Below are positions 33,757-42,327 of a stretch of 64,000 bases of DNA, in pieces. How positions within the stretch are numbered: position 1 is the first letter of the stretch; each line of letters starts with the position of its first letter. Source of the DNA: Acetobacterium woodii DSM 1030 (GTDB lineage: Bacteria > Bacillota > Clostridia > Eubacteriales > Eubacteriaceae). The notes beneath the pieces were generated by a model. It had not been told where the DNA came from, searched no databases, and saw nothing but the letters and a program-made list of their open reading frames with translations. The stretch covers positions 558,001 to 622,000 of the forward strand of contig NC_016894.1 of assembly GCF_000247605.1 (NCBI RefSeq), given 5' to 3'. The translations under genes were made by a program, and so were the position numbers.

Positions 33757-33784
33757 GCTGCGCATTAATGTGCAGCTTTTTTTG
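33757..33784 (+). terminator. TPP riboswitch terminator
   Basis: GCTGCGCAT-TA-ATGTGCAGC stem followed by TTTTTTT. Confidence 0.85.
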
Positions 33785-33900
33785 TTTAAAGATTTAGTGG
33801 TATCAAAAAGTGAGGTTGTTTTATTAACGGTTGCGGGTTTTTAGCCTTGCAAGCGCGACCAGAAAATAAATATTAATCAGGAATTGTAAAACGGACAAAA

Positions 33901-33925
33901 CTCACGGCATTTTTGCAATTACCTA
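33901..33925 (-). repeat. Family-1 MITE remnant (one end), before thiM
   Basis: CTCACGGCATTTTTGCAATTACCTA matches one terminus of family 1 (compare 59345-59368), but the other end is gone. It ends 29 nt before the thiM start, the same spacing as the intact copies. Confidence 0.8.
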
Positions 33926-33954
33926 TGAATAAGAAGAGAAAGAGGTATTATGTT

Positions 33955-34779
33955 ATGTTTGAAAAAATCTTGGAAAATGTTAATGCCAAGCCGCCGCTGG
34001 TTCATTGTATCACAAATTATGTGACGGTAAATGATTGTGCCAATATGGTTTTGGCTTGTGGCGGTTCGCCTATTATGGCCGATGATATCAATGAGGTTGA
34101 AGAAATTACGGCTATTTGCAATGCTTTGGTCATTAATATTGGAACCCTCAATGAACGGACTGTGAGATCAATGATTAAAGCTGGCCAAAAAGCCAATCGC
34201 TTGGGTTTACCGGTGATCCTTGATCCGGTTGGAGCAGGTGCTTCATCACTGCGAACCAAAACGGTATTCGAATTATTAAAGGAAGTAAAATTTAGTGTTA
34301 TTCGCGGCAATGTTTCAGAAATTAAGACCATTCAGCTGGGAAACGGCACGACCAAGGGTGTGGATGCTGATCTTAGCGATGCCGTGACAGATGATAACCT
34401 TGATCAGATGGTTGCTTTTGCTAAAACGCTTAGCGAGAAAACCGGAGCGATAATTGCCATTACCGGGGCGATCGATATTGTGGCGGATAACCAAAAAGCG
34501 CTTATCATTCGTAATGGACACGCGATGATGTCACGGATTACCGGGACTGGATGTATGCTGACGACGGTTGTTGGCAGCTATTGCGGGGCTAATCCGGAAG
34601 ATATATTGATGGCGACGGCAGCAGCGGTAAGTAACATGGGGTTGTGCGGCGAATTGGCGTTTGAAAAAATTCAGAACCAAAATGGCGGAACCGCATCGTT
34701 TAGAATCGCTCTGATTGACTTTATGAGTCAGATGGATATGGGAACATTAAGAGGAGGAATCAAGGTTGAAACTCGATAA
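33955..34779 (+). CDS. thiM: Hydroxyethylthiazole kinase
   Basis: 274 residues from the ATG at 33955; AAAGAGG lies upstream. An open frame reaches back to 33913 through the mobile-element remnant and is not likely used. It begins FEKILENVNAKPPLVHCITNYVT, and has the ThiM marks GGSPIMADD, ILDPVGAGAS and RITGTGCMLT. It phosphorylates 5-(2-hydroxyethyl)-4-methylthiazole for salvage into thiamin phosphate. Confidence 0.95.
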   Translation: MFEKILENVNAKPPLVHCITNYVTVNDCANMVLACGGSPIMADDINEVEEITAICNALVINIGTLNERTVRSMIKAGQKANRLGLPVILDPVGAGASSLRTKTVFELLKEVKFSVIRGNVSEIKTIQLGNGTTKGVDADLSDAVTDDNLDQMVAFAKTLSEKTGAIIAITGAIDIVADNQKALIIRNGHAMMSRITGTGCMLTTVVGSYCGANPEDILMATAAAVSNMGLCGELAFEKIQNQNGGTASFRIALIDFMSQMDMGTLRGGIKVETR

Positions 34780-35404
34780 ACAGGCAATGCTTTTGTATGC
34801 GGTTACTGATCGTTCCTGGCTGGGCACCCGAACCCTGGTTGAACAGGTAGAAGAAACTTTAAAAGGCGGGGCCACTTTTATTCAGCTGCGAGAAAAAGAT
34901 CTGGATTTTTTAGACTTTGTTGATGAAGCAAAAGAAATTAAAAAACTGACCGATACTTACCAGATTCCATTTGTCATTAACGATAATGTCGAAGTCGCAC
35001 TGGCAGTCGATGCCGATGGCGTTCATGTGGGTCAGGATGATCTCGATGCCGGTGAATTAAGAAAGCGACTGGGCGATAAAATCATCGGCGTGTCGGCCGA
35101 CACGGTGGCGCTGGCACTAAAGGCTGAAGCCGATGGGGCCGATTATATTGGGGTTGGTGCGATCTATTCCACAGCAACAAAAACCGATGCGGAGGTGGTC
35201 GACTTTGAAACCATTGCCGCTATTTGTAAAAGTGTCACCATTCCGGTTGTTGCCATCGGCGGTCTTAATGAAAATAATATTTTATCGTTGCGGGGTACCG
35301 GTGTCGACGGCGTCGCGTTGGTATCAGCGATTTTTTCGAAAACGGATATTGTGAAAGCAACGCAGGTATTAAGGCGTTTATCGGAGGACATGGTAAAGGC
35401 ATGA
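34766..35404 (+). CDS. thiE: Thiamin-phosphate synthase
   Basis: 212 residues; TTG start with AGGAGG upstream, overlapping thiM by 14 bases. Signature blocks: GGATFIQLREKD, VINDNVEVALAVDADGVHVGQ, and GVGAIYSTATKTDA. It joins HMP-PP and HET-P to form thiamin phosphate. Confidence 0.95.
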   Translation: MKLDKQAMLLYAVTDRSWLGTRTLVEQVEETLKGGATFIQLREKDLDFLDFVDEAKEIKKLTDTYQIPFVINDNVEVALAVDADGVHVGQDDLDAGELRKRLGDKIIGVSADTVALALKAEADGADYIGVGAIYSTATKTDAEVVDFETIAAICKSVTIPVVAIGGLNENNILSLRGTGVDGVALVSAIFSKTDIVKATQVLRRLSEDMVKA

Positions 35405-36042
35405 AATCCCAAGGAAACATCTTTGATCTGGATGGAACTCTGCTTGATTCGATGCCGGCATGGGAAAATATTGGGACTGATTTTTTAACAAAACATGGTG
35501 TGAATCCACCGGCTGACTTAAATAAAATTATTAAAACAATGAGTTTTGTTGAGTCATCCCGCTATTTTATTGATTTTTTTGGTGTTGACATGACAGTTGA
35601 ACAGGTTAATGATGAAATTAATGCGATGATCCAGGATAACTATGCTAAACATCTTCAACTAAAACCTTTTGTCAAAGAAGTTCTCGATCAACAACGAGCT
35701 AAAGGGATCAAAATGGGGATTTTAACGGCAACACATAAATCGTTGGTGGAATTGGTATTGGCTCGCTTTGGCCTGTTGAACCATTTTCAGTTTATTCTCA
35801 CATCGGGAATGGCCGGATTACCCAAAAGTGATCCGGAAATTTATCATAAAGCGATCAAAAGTTTGCGACTGCCAGTTGATCAAATTACTATTTTTGAGGA
35901 TGCCTTATATTGTATTCAAGCCGCCAGGAATACGGGCTGTCATATTGTTGGTGTTTATGATGAATCATCAAAAGCTGATTGGGCGGAGATTCAAAAAAAT
36001 GCAGATGATACGATTTTAAGTTTTAAGGAGTTGTTAAAATGA
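35401..36042 (+). CDS. HAD-family phosphatase in thiamin operon
   Basis: 213 residues, start overlapping the thiE stop. Motif I FDLDGTLLDSMP, motif II ILTATHK, motif III and IV GLPKSDPEIYHKAI and FEDALYCIQAA. The cap domain and layout are those of beta-phosphoglucomutase-like HADs. Its position between thiE and thiD suggests a phosphatase for thiamin phosphate or a pyrimidine intermediate; no family assignment proves this. Confidence 0.85.
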   Translation: MKSQGNIFDLDGTLLDSMPAWENIGTDFLTKHGVNPPADLNKIIKTMSFVESSRYFIDFFGVDMTVEQVNDEINAMIQDNYAKHLQLKPFVKEVLDQQRAKGIKMGILTATHKSLVELVLARFGLLNHFQFILTSGMAGLPKSDPEIYHKAIKSLRLPVDQITIFEDALYCIQAARNTGCHIVGVYDESSKADWAEIQKNADDTILSFKELLK

Positions 36043-36836
36043 AAAAGGTTTTATCGATCGCCGGATCGGATTGCAGCGGCGGCGCCGGTATTCAGGCGGA
36101 TATTAAAACGATCGCGGCGCATCAAATGTACGCGATGACCGTAATTACGGTCTTAACGGCCCAAAATACTACCGGGGTTTACGGTATTGCCGAAGTGGCA
36201 AGCGAATTTGTCGCAAAGCAGATGGATTGTGTATTTAGTGATATTTTTCCTGATGCGGTAAAAATTGGAATGGTTTATAATGCTGAAATTATCAGGACGA
36301 TTGCCGCAAAATTGAAACAATACCAGGCTCAAAACATTATTCTGGATCCGGTTATGGTTGCGACCAGTGGGGGAAATTTACTCAGTGCCGATAGTATCGA
36401 AAGTTTAAAAACCGAACTGATGCCACTGGCCGATCTCATTACCCCGAATATTCCCGAAGCAGAATATTTGTGTGGCTTTGCCATTCAGACCAAATCTGAC
36501 ATGGTTCGTGCGGCAAAAAAAATGGCCGAAAATTATCAGGGCAGTATTTTAATTAAGGGGGGGCATCGTCTTGACAGTGCCGATGATTTTTTGTTGATTC
36601 ACAAAGACCAAAGCAGTCAAGAAAGATGGTTTCCCGGGGCGAAAATTGCCAACCCTAACTCCCATGGAACCGGTTGTACCCTTTCTTCGGCTATTGCTTG
36701 TGGTCTGGCTGCTGGCGCCGAGATCGAGCAGGCGGTCAGAAACGCTAAAGATTATGTCAGTGGGGCGTTGTCTGCTAATCTGGATTTAGGCAAAGGTAGC
36801 GGTCCTTTGGATCATGGCTATAAAATGAAGCAATAA
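36039..36836 (+). CDS. thiD: Hydroxymethylpyrimidine (phosphate) kinase
   Basis: 265 residues, overlapping the HAD stop. It begins KKVLSIAGSDCSGGAGIQAD, with ILDPVMVATSGG and the ATP/anion loop NPNSHGTGCTLSSAIA. It phosphorylates HMP to HMP-PP. With thiM and thiE it forms a salvage pathway; de novo genes thiC, thiG, thiF and thiS are not in this window. Confidence 0.95.
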   Translation: MKKVLSIAGSDCSGGAGIQADIKTIAAHQMYAMTVITVLTAQNTTGVYGIAEVASEFVAKQMDCVFSDIFPDAVKIGMVYNAEIIRTIAAKLKQYQAQNIILDPVMVATSGGNLLSADSIESLKTELMPLADLITPNIPEAEYLCGFAIQTKSDMVRAAKKMAENYQGSILIKGGHRLDSADDFLLIHKDQSSQERWFPGAKIANPNSHGTGCTLSSAIACGLAAGAEIEQAVRNAKDYVSGALSANLDLGKGSGPLDHGYKMKQ

Positions 36837-36879
36837 AAAGCATTAAAATTATTAATTTCGATAGAAAGGTCATGTAATA

Positions 36880-37926
36880 ATGAAAACCAATTATTCGGTA
36901 ATTTATGCAATCTTGGCCGCAGTGCTTTTTGGTATCAATGCACCGTTTTCAAAAATTTTGGTTAATCAGATCAATCCTTTATTTTTGGCCGCTCTTTTAT
37001 ATCTGGGCGCTGGGATTGGGATGACGGTGCTGACCGTTTTAAATAAAAAACGGCGCTCTGAATCACGTGAAGCTAAACTCACCAAAGGCGAATGGCCTTA
37101 TGTGATACTGATGATTTTATTGGATATTGCCGCGCCGATTTTTTTATTAATTGGCATTAGCATGACGAGTTCCAGTACTGCGGCGTTGTTGGGCACTTTT
37201 GAAATTGCGGCGACTTCGATTGTAGCAATGATTTTTTTTAAAGAAGCGATTGGCAAGCGTCTGTGGCTCGCGATTATTTTTATTACGCTGGCCAGTATTT
37301 TATTGACCGTTACCGATATGTCCACAATCAATTTGTCGATGGGGGCAATTTTTGTGATGTTATCTTGTCTGTGCTGGGGGTTTGAGAATAATTGCACAAG
37401 AAATTTATCGCTTAAAGACCCGGTGCAGGTGGTTATCTTAAAAGGTTTCGGTTCGGGACTGGGAGCATTGTTGATTGCCTTTATTTGGGGCGAAATATCC
37501 GGAACGATTTTTTATATTGTCATGGCAATGGTATTAGGGTTTGTTGCTTATGGGTTAAGTATCTTTTTTTATGTCAAAGCCCAACGGGGTTTAGGTGCCG
37601 CCCGGACCAGTGCCTATTATGCCGCGGCACCTTTTATGGGGGTGCTGATATCCTGGCTGGTGCTCCGAGACCCGATTAGTCTTTCTTTTTTGGTTGCCTT
37701 GGGAATCATGATTCTGGGGACATGGCTGGCATTGTCGGAAAACCATGAACATGTTCACACCCATGAAGAAGAAACCCATAATCATAGTCATTCTCACGAG
37801 GATATCCATCATTGCCATGATCCGCACCAGATAGTATCCGGGGAGCATTGCCATGAGCATACACACCAGAAAACAGTCCACGAACATCACCATTTGCCGG
37901 ATGTTCATCATCGCCATCAACATTAA
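36880..37926 (+). CDS. EamA/DMT transporter with His-rich tail
   Basis: 348 residues. Ten membrane segments in two EamA repeats occupy residues 1-285 (opening VIYAILAAVLFGINAPFSKIL). The last 60 residues are an unusual tail with more than 20 His plus two Cys, which is typical of a metal buffer or sensor. Its place after thiD first suggests export or uptake of a thiamin precursor, while the tail suggests zinc, nickel or cobalt. Both readings are inference. A terminator at 37983 follows. Confidence 0.8.
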   Translation: MKTNYSVIYAILAAVLFGINAPFSKILVNQINPLFLAALLYLGAGIGMTVLTVLNKKRRSESREAKLTKGEWPYVILMILLDIAAPIFLLIGISMTSSSTAALLGTFEIAATSIVAMIFFKEAIGKRLWLAIIFITLASILLTVTDMSTINLSMGAIFVMLSCLCWGFENNCTRNLSLKDPVQVVILKGFGSGLGALLIAFIWGEISGTIFYIVMAMVLGFVAYGLSIFFYVKAQRGLGAARTSAYYAAAPFMGVLISWLVLRDPISLSFLVALGIMILGTWLALSENHEHVHTHEEETHNHSHSHEDIHHCHDPHQIVSGEHCHEHTHQKTVHEHHHLPDVHHRHQH

Positions 37927-37982
37927 TAACGCAGCCGTAACTGGTGATTTTAGGTTGCTACATCAAAAACTAAAAGAAAAAA

Positions 37983-38030
37983 AGAACTTTATCAATTGAT
38001 TAAAGTCAAATTGATAAAGTTCTTTTTTGT
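37983..38030 (+). terminator. Intrinsic terminator
   Basis: AAGAACTTTATCAATT and AATTGATAAAGTTCTT arms followed by TTTTTT. Serves the thiamin operon and, in reverse, the tetR-like gene. Confidence 0.9.
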
Positions 38031-38061
38031 TATTGTTTAAATGTGAAAAAATAGTGTCGAA

Positions 38062-38727
38062 TTATATAACTTGGAAATAAGGTTTGATCTCAAAGGGGAT
38101 CATTTCTAAAATATATTTGCTTTCTTCGATAATTTCATTAATTCGCTTTTCATCAATATGCATCAGGACAAAATGTGCGCTGGTTAAATAATCGAGACAT
38201 TCTTCCAATGAACAGTTAAATTCACCATTTGCATAAGCTAATTTTACGGATAATGAGGTAGCAATGGCGGCTCTGGCAATCATTGATATTTCGTCGGGAC
38301 AACGTGTTAAATTTAAACCGTAGCGGCGATCATGAATTTGATAAAGACGAACTTTGTTTGCAGAAAAAGTATCCTCATATTTTTCATCGGCATGTTCCTT
38401 AACAAAGCGCATGACATTTGGATCATACAAGTGTAACATGTCGTATAAACGAATTTCAACAGCAGTACTTACCTGAAGATCAGTGGGGTTTTCTTTGAAA
38501 TATTCTAAATATAATTTTAAAGCAATTCTGTTTTTATGTTCATATAAAAATCGCTCGGACACTTCTCGTGCTAAATTCGATTTTGATTTAAAATAATAGG
38601 TAATTAAAGGTTTAGTGATCCCGCAAATAGCGGCAATTTGATCCAGATAGGTGTTTTTATAGCCCTGCTCATAAAAAAGTTTAGTAGCAACCTGAAGGAT
38701 ATTTTCTTTTTGATTTTTCATATACAT
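38062..38727 (-). CDS. TetR/AcrR-family regulator
   Basis: 221 residues. The N-terminal helix-turn-helix reads ILQVATKLFYEQGYKNTYLDQIAAICGITKPLITYYF split over residues 9-45, which is typical TetR. The C-terminal ligand domain is unassigned. It is divergent from the corrinoid methyltransferase operon, and the space between holds two TTTACCGGTAAA operators, so it very probably represses that operon until the methyl donor or a related signal is present. Confidence 0.9.
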   Translation of the reverse strand: MYMKNQKENILQVATKLFYEQGYKNTYLDQIAAICGITKPLITYYFKSKSNLAREVSERFLYEHKNRIALKLYLEYFKENPTDLQVSTAVEIRLYDMLHLYDPNVMRFVKEHADEKYEDTFSANKVRLYQIHDRRYGLNLTRCPDEISMIARAAIATSLSVKLAYANGEFNCSLEECLDYLTSAHFVLMHIDEKRINEIIEESKYILEMIPFEIKPYFQVI

Positions 38728-38793
38728 CTCTCTTTGTTATCGATTTAGTTATTGTATCGCGTTATATAGGTTAGAGCAAGCTCAAAATGTGAG

Positions 38794-38835
38794 ATTGTCA
38801 ATAAAAATTTTACCGGTAAAATTTTTATTGACAAT
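38794..38835. promoter_or_regulatory. 42-bp perfect palindrome: operator 1 plus -35 box
   Basis: Perfect inverted repeat centred on TTTTACCGGTAAAA, with ends ATTGTCAATAAAAA/TTTTTATTGACAAT. The right end contains the TTGACA -35 box of the methyltransferase promoter, and the left end mirrors it on the other strand toward the tetR-like gene. Confidence 0.9.
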
Positions 38836-38856
38836 TCGTAAAAATAACGATATACT
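38828..38856 (+). promoter_or_regulatory. Promoter of methyltransferase operon
   Basis: TTGACA (38828-38833), 17-bp spacer, TATACT (38851-38856). It is embraced by operator 1 upstream and operator 2 at 38865-38876. Confidence 0.85.
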
Positions 38857-38864
38857 TTAGTCAC

Positions 38865-38876
38865 TTTACCGGTAAA
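38865..38876. promoter_or_regulatory. Operator 2, TTTACCGGTAAA
   Basis: Perfect 12-bp palindrome identical to the core of operator 1, placed at the expected transcription start. Confidence 0.8.
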
Positions 38877-39093
38877 ATTTCCATCAAGTAGATAAACACA
38901 TTACTGATAGGAAACTTAGATCATTTATCAAGTGACTGAAAACAAGCAAAATAGTAGGACTAAGCAGCCGATGTAAACGATGTACGGTAATTACTGAAAT
39001 TAAACTTTGATAGGGCGGTTAGCAATCGGAAATATTGTCAATAGGGCGATTGATTTCGCGGCTATTAACGACCAAAACGAAAAGGAGAAAAAA

Positions 39094-39891
39094 ATGATTA
39101 TTATTGGCGAAAAAATTAATGGTGCAATCCCTTCAACAGCAAAGGCAATTGCGGCAAAAGATTCAGAATTTATTAAAAACCTGGCAATTAAGCAAGCAGA
39201 AGCGGGAGCAGATTATATTGATGTCTGTGCTTCAGTAGATGATGATATTGAACTGGAAACAATGAAATGGTTAATCGATATCGTTCAGGATGCAACTGAT
39301 GTTCCAATCGCAGTGGACAGTCCTAATGTTTATACGTGCATTGAATCAATGAAATATTGCAACAAACCAGGATTATTTAATTCCGTATCATTGGAAGGCG
39401 ACAAAGTTGACGTAGCTTTTAAAGTAATCGCGGATACAAAATGGGAATGTGTAGCATTACTTAACAGCGACAAGGGGATTCCTAAAACAGCTAAGGATCG
39501 TCTGGATGTTTTCACTGATTTGATGGCAAAATGTAAAGAATATAACATTGATCCATCCCGTATGCATATCGATCCATTGATTGAAATGCTTTGTACATCG
39601 GAAGATGGAATCGCAATGGTCACCGAAGTAATTCGAGAAATTAAAAAACAATATCCATCTATTCATGTTACTGGCGCAGTTAGCAACATTTCATTTAACC
39701 TGCCAGCCCGACGAATTGCCAATCAGGCGTTTGCTGTTTTAGCGATGAGTGCCGGAATGGATAGTTTCATTCTTGATCCGCTAAATAAAGACATGATGGG
39801 GATGCTTTTTGCCACCGAAGCCATGATGGGTGAAGATGAATATTGTATGGAATACATTGGTGCATTCCGAGAAGGCGTTTTCGTTAAATAA
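39094..39891 (+). CDS. Methyltetrahydrofolate:corrinoid methyltransferase (MtvA/OdmD-like)
   Basis: 265 residues from the ATG at 39094 with AAAGGAG upstream; the frame is open earlier without a start signal. It is a DHPS/MeTr-like TIM barrel: IIIGEKINGAIPSTAKAI, EAGADYIDVCAS, VPIAVDSPN, GAVSNISFNLPARR and the C-terminal DPLNKDMMGMLFATEAMMG. In acetogen O-demethylase systems this component (methyltransferase II) moves the methyl group from the corrinoid protein to tetrahydrofolate, feeding the Wood-Ljungdahl pathway. Confidence 0.9.
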   Translation: MIIIGEKINGAIPSTAKAIAAKDSEFIKNLAIKQAEAGADYIDVCASVDDDIELETMKWLIDIVQDATDVPIAVDSPNVYTCIESMKYCNKPGLFNSVSLEGDKVDVAFKVIADTKWECVALLNSDKGIPKTAKDRLDVFTDLMAKCKEYNIDPSRMHIDPLIEMLCTSEDGIAMVTEVIREIKKQYPSIHVTGAVSNISFNLPARRIANQAFAVLAMSAGMDSFILDPLNKDMMGMLFATEAMMGEDEYCMEYIGAFREGVFVK

Positions 39892-40004
39892 TTTAAAAAG
39901 TTCAGAAATATTAAATACTAACTGATTTTAATGCGTTCTGACTCATCACACAGAGAAAGAATTAAACAATTAAAATAATTAATAGCAAAAATAAGGAGAT
40001 AAAA

Positions 40005-40634
40005 ATGTCTAAAATTGAAGATGTAAAAGTATTGGTCGAAACTGGTAAATCAAAAAAAGTTGCAGCAGCTGTTCAGGAAGCTCTGGATGCTGGCGATAAA
40101 GCACAGGATATTCTGGATGCGATGATCGCTTCCATGGGTGTTGTTGGTGATAAGTTCTCGACTGGTGAAATTTTTGTTCCAGAAATGTTAATTGCTGCAA
40201 AAGCAATGTCAAAAGGGGTAGACGTGTTAAAACCAATTATGGCTGGCGACACATCAAACTCATTAGGAACCTGTATCATGGGTACAGTAGCTGGAGATTT
40301 ACATGATATTGGTAAAAATCTGGTTATTATGATGCTTGAAAGCTCAGGATTTGATATGGTTGATTTAGGCGTTGACGTTCCTGCTGAAAAATTTGTTGAA
40401 GCAGTTAAAGAAAATGACAATGTTGTATTGGTTGCTTGTTCAGGCTTGTTAACTACAACGATGCCAGCATTAAAAGAAGCTGTACAAACAATCAAAGCTG
40501 CTTGTCCAGAAATGAAAGTAATTGTTGGTGGAGCACCTGTTACGCAAGAATATGCTGATGAAATCGGTGCTGATGGTTATGCACCAGATGCCGGAAGTTC
40601 AGCAGCAAAAGCCAAAGAACTTATTGGCGCTTAA
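40005..40634 (+). CDS. Methyltransferase corrinoid protein (MtvC/OdmA-like)
   Basis: 209 residues. An N-terminal helical cap domain (about 1-85) is followed by a cobalamin-binding Rossmann domain with the DxHxxG motif, GDLHDIGKN, at about residue 100 (His is the lower cobalt ligand), then VDLGVDVP and the VACSGLLTTTMP block. It carries the methyl group on cobalt between the two methyltransferases encoded on either side. AAGGAG precedes the start; the length is normal for the family. Confidence 0.95.
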   Translation: MSKIEDVKVLVETGKSKKVAAAVQEALDAGDKAQDILDAMIASMGVVGDKFSTGEIFVPEMLIAAKAMSKGVDVLKPIMAGDTSNSLGTCIMGTVAGDLHDIGKNLVIMMLESSGFDMVDLGVDVPAEKFVEAVKENDNVVLVACSGLLTTTMPALKEAVQTIKAACPEMKVIVGGAPVTQEYADEIGADGYAPDAGSSAAKAKELIGA

Positions 40635-40702
40635 TTTCGAAACGGTTTTTAAAATAAACTAATAAAATTTTAAAATAACCATAAAGTAATCATTGTTTGT
40701 AG

Positions 40703-40722
40703 ATTTTAAATTTCGCAATTAC
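40703..40722 (+). repeat. Solo family-1 terminus beside copy F
   Basis: AATTTCGCAATTACC equals the right end of family 1 and lies 12 bases before intact copy F. It is a leftover of an older insertion at the same spot. Confidence 0.65.
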
Positions 40723-40733
40723 CAAACCTATAA

Positions 40734-40906
40734 TAGGTAATTGCGAAAGTGCTGTGAGCTTTGAGCCCAGTTTCGCACGAAACAATTTCTACACTGAAAG
40801 GCGGACAGTTCGATAAACTGTTCGCTCCTCCACATTATGAAATCGTTTGCAGAAGTGACATACAAAGCAACCGTGTTTCGATGCTCTTTAATTTCGCAAT
40901 TACCTA
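40734..40906 (+). mobile_element. Family-1 MITE, copy F, inside the methyltransferase operon
   Basis: 173 bp with TAGG...CCTA ends. Flanking AACCTATAA and AACATATAA match at 8 of 9 positions. More diverged internally than other copies (for example CACATTATGAAATCGTTTGC). It lies 26 nt before the third operon gene and separates it from the corrinoid protein. Confidence 0.9.
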
Positions 40907-40932
40907 AACATATAAACTTAAAAGGAGTGAAC

Positions 40933-41913
40933 ATGCTAACAATAAAACAAAATTTATTAGAAACTATTAATGGTGGTAATCCTGATCGTTTTGTAAAACA
41001 ATATGAGTTTATGGACTTAATCATGGAAGTGCCATTGGGTGTGGAATTCAATTATGGCCAGACCTGGAAAGATCATTGGGGAATTACCTGGCAATGGCCA
41101 GAAGGACAACTGGGGATGTTTCCAGTACATCATGATGGCTTGGCAGTTATTAAAGATATTACTAAGTGGAAAGACGTCGTTAAGAAGCCATTAATTGAAA
41201 CTTCAGATGAAATGTGGGCACCCGCGATTGCGCATGCCAATGCAATAGATCGCAACGAAAAATTTGTTAGTGCATTTTATGCTCCGGGTATTTTTGAAAT
41301 GACGCATCATCTGATGGGGATGGAAAATGCCCTAATGGCTTTATATGAAGAACCAGAAGCAATGCAGGAATTGATTGACTACTTAACAGAATATGAGCTG
41401 GATTTTGCGGCAGTGCTTATTGATAAACTTCACCCCGAAGCATTACTCCATCATGATGACTGGGGTAGTCAAATTTCTTCTTTTGTATCACCAGACATGT
41501 TTGAAGAATTCTTCCTGCCAGCTTACAAAAAAATCTATCAATTCTATAAAGACAATGGCGTGCAACTGATTGTACATCATAGTGACTCTTACGCTGCCAA
41601 TTTAGTACCATTTATGATTGAAATGGGGATCGACATCTGGCAGGGCGTTATGAATACCAATGATATTCCGGAATTACTTAAAGAGTATGGCGGAAAAATT
41701 TCCTTCATGGGCGGTCTTCATAGTGGCTTGGTTGACTATCCTGGTTGGACTAAAGAAGTGGTTAAAAAACAAGTTGAAGAAACTTGCCGCGCTAATGGTT
41801 ATAAATACTTTATTCCATGCCAGACATCAGGTTTACCGATTGAGAATTTTGAAGGCTGTAATGCTTATATCGATGAATGTATCGATGAAATGAGCAAAGA
41901 AGTATTTAAATAA
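40933..41913 (+). CDS. Uroporphyrinogen-decarboxylase-type substrate methyltransferase (MtvB/OdmB-like)
   Basis: 326 residues from the ATG at 40933 with AAAGGAG upstream; an open frame continues back through copy F and is not real. URO-D-fold methyltransferase I: HHDDWGSQISSFVSPDMFEEF, IVHHSDSYAANLVPFMIEMG and a late Cys in IPCQTSGLP that with His could hold the catalytic zinc. It would demethylate the substrate and methylate the corrinoid protein. Methoxylated aromatics are the usual substrates of this type in acetogens, but other methyl donors are possible. Confidence 0.88.
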   Translation: MLTIKQNLLETINGGNPDRFVKQYEFMDLIMEVPLGVEFNYGQTWKDHWGITWQWPEGQLGMFPVHHDGLAVIKDITKWKDVVKKPLIETSDEMWAPAIAHANAIDRNEKFVSAFYAPGIFEMTHHLMGMENALMALYEEPEAMQELIDYLTEYELDFAAVLIDKLHPEALLHHDDWGSQISSFVSPDMFEEFFLPAYKKIYQFYKDNGVQLIVHHSDSYAANLVPFMIEMGIDIWQGVMNTNDIPELLKEYGGKISFMGGLHSGLVDYPGWTKEVVKKQVEETCRANGYKYFIPCQTSGLPIENFEGCNAYIDECIDEMSKEVFK

Positions 41914-41962
41914 TAGCGGTCTTTGTAGTAACTAAAATTTATTAAAATAAATAGCCGCTTTA

Positions 41963-42003
41963 AATAGTCAATCGTAGAGAGATCTTGGATTGGCTATTTT
42001 TGT
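41963..42003 (+). terminator. Terminator of methyltransferase operon
   Basis: AATAGTCAATC and GATTGGCTATT arms followed by TTTTTG. Confidence 0.75.
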
Positions 42004-42258
42004 GCACTCGGCATGGGCGTAATCTAACGGGTGAAAATATCGAGTATCGGCCGGGAATCAAGCTGATATTAGTGTTCTGCCCCTGGTTTTGACAAAGCGT
42101 TGATTAATTTCATGTTATGATAGGTATCCGTTAGGTAAAGCGGTTAAATTGATAATTATGAGTTAAGAGCATCCCAGGGCGAGGTGGTACTGGTTCAAGA
42201 TCTTGGTCATGAAATTACCTAGTTAACAATTGATGTAGGAATAGTGGGATTTCACAGC
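42004..42258. other. Unassigned region before the marR-like gene
   Basis: About 250 bases without a convincing gene. It has a GC-richer patch (GCATCCCAGGGCGAGGTGG, near 42170) with possible pairings such as CAAGATCTTG at 42199. Function unknown. Confidence 0.3.
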
Positions 42259-42287
42259 TTGACAAAATTGGAAAACTTGAATACAAT
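42259..42287 (+). promoter_or_regulatory. Promoter of marR-like gene
   Basis: TTGACA, 17-bp spacer, TACAAT. Followed at 42291 by a presumed operator. Confidence 0.75.
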
Positions 42288-42290
42288 ATA

Positions 42291-42309
42291 TGTTAGGATG
42301 CGAACAATA
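42291..42309 (+). promoter_or_regulatory. Presumed MarR operator, site 1
   Basis: TGTTAGGATGCGAACAATA, just downstream of the -10 box. A second copy with 17 of 19 identities is at 42808-42826 upstream of the kinase-MATE pair. Confidence 0.6.
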
Positions 42310-42327
42310 ATTGAAAAAGGAGGGAGT

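Noticed and set aside
40837-40932. Upstream extension of the URO-D-type methyltransferase
   Set aside because: The extension is translated repeat; the ATG at 40933 has AAAGGAG and fits family length.
42160-42235. tRNA-like stretch with GGTTCAAGATC
   Set aside because: The T-loop-like sequence lacks matching acceptor and anticodon stems.
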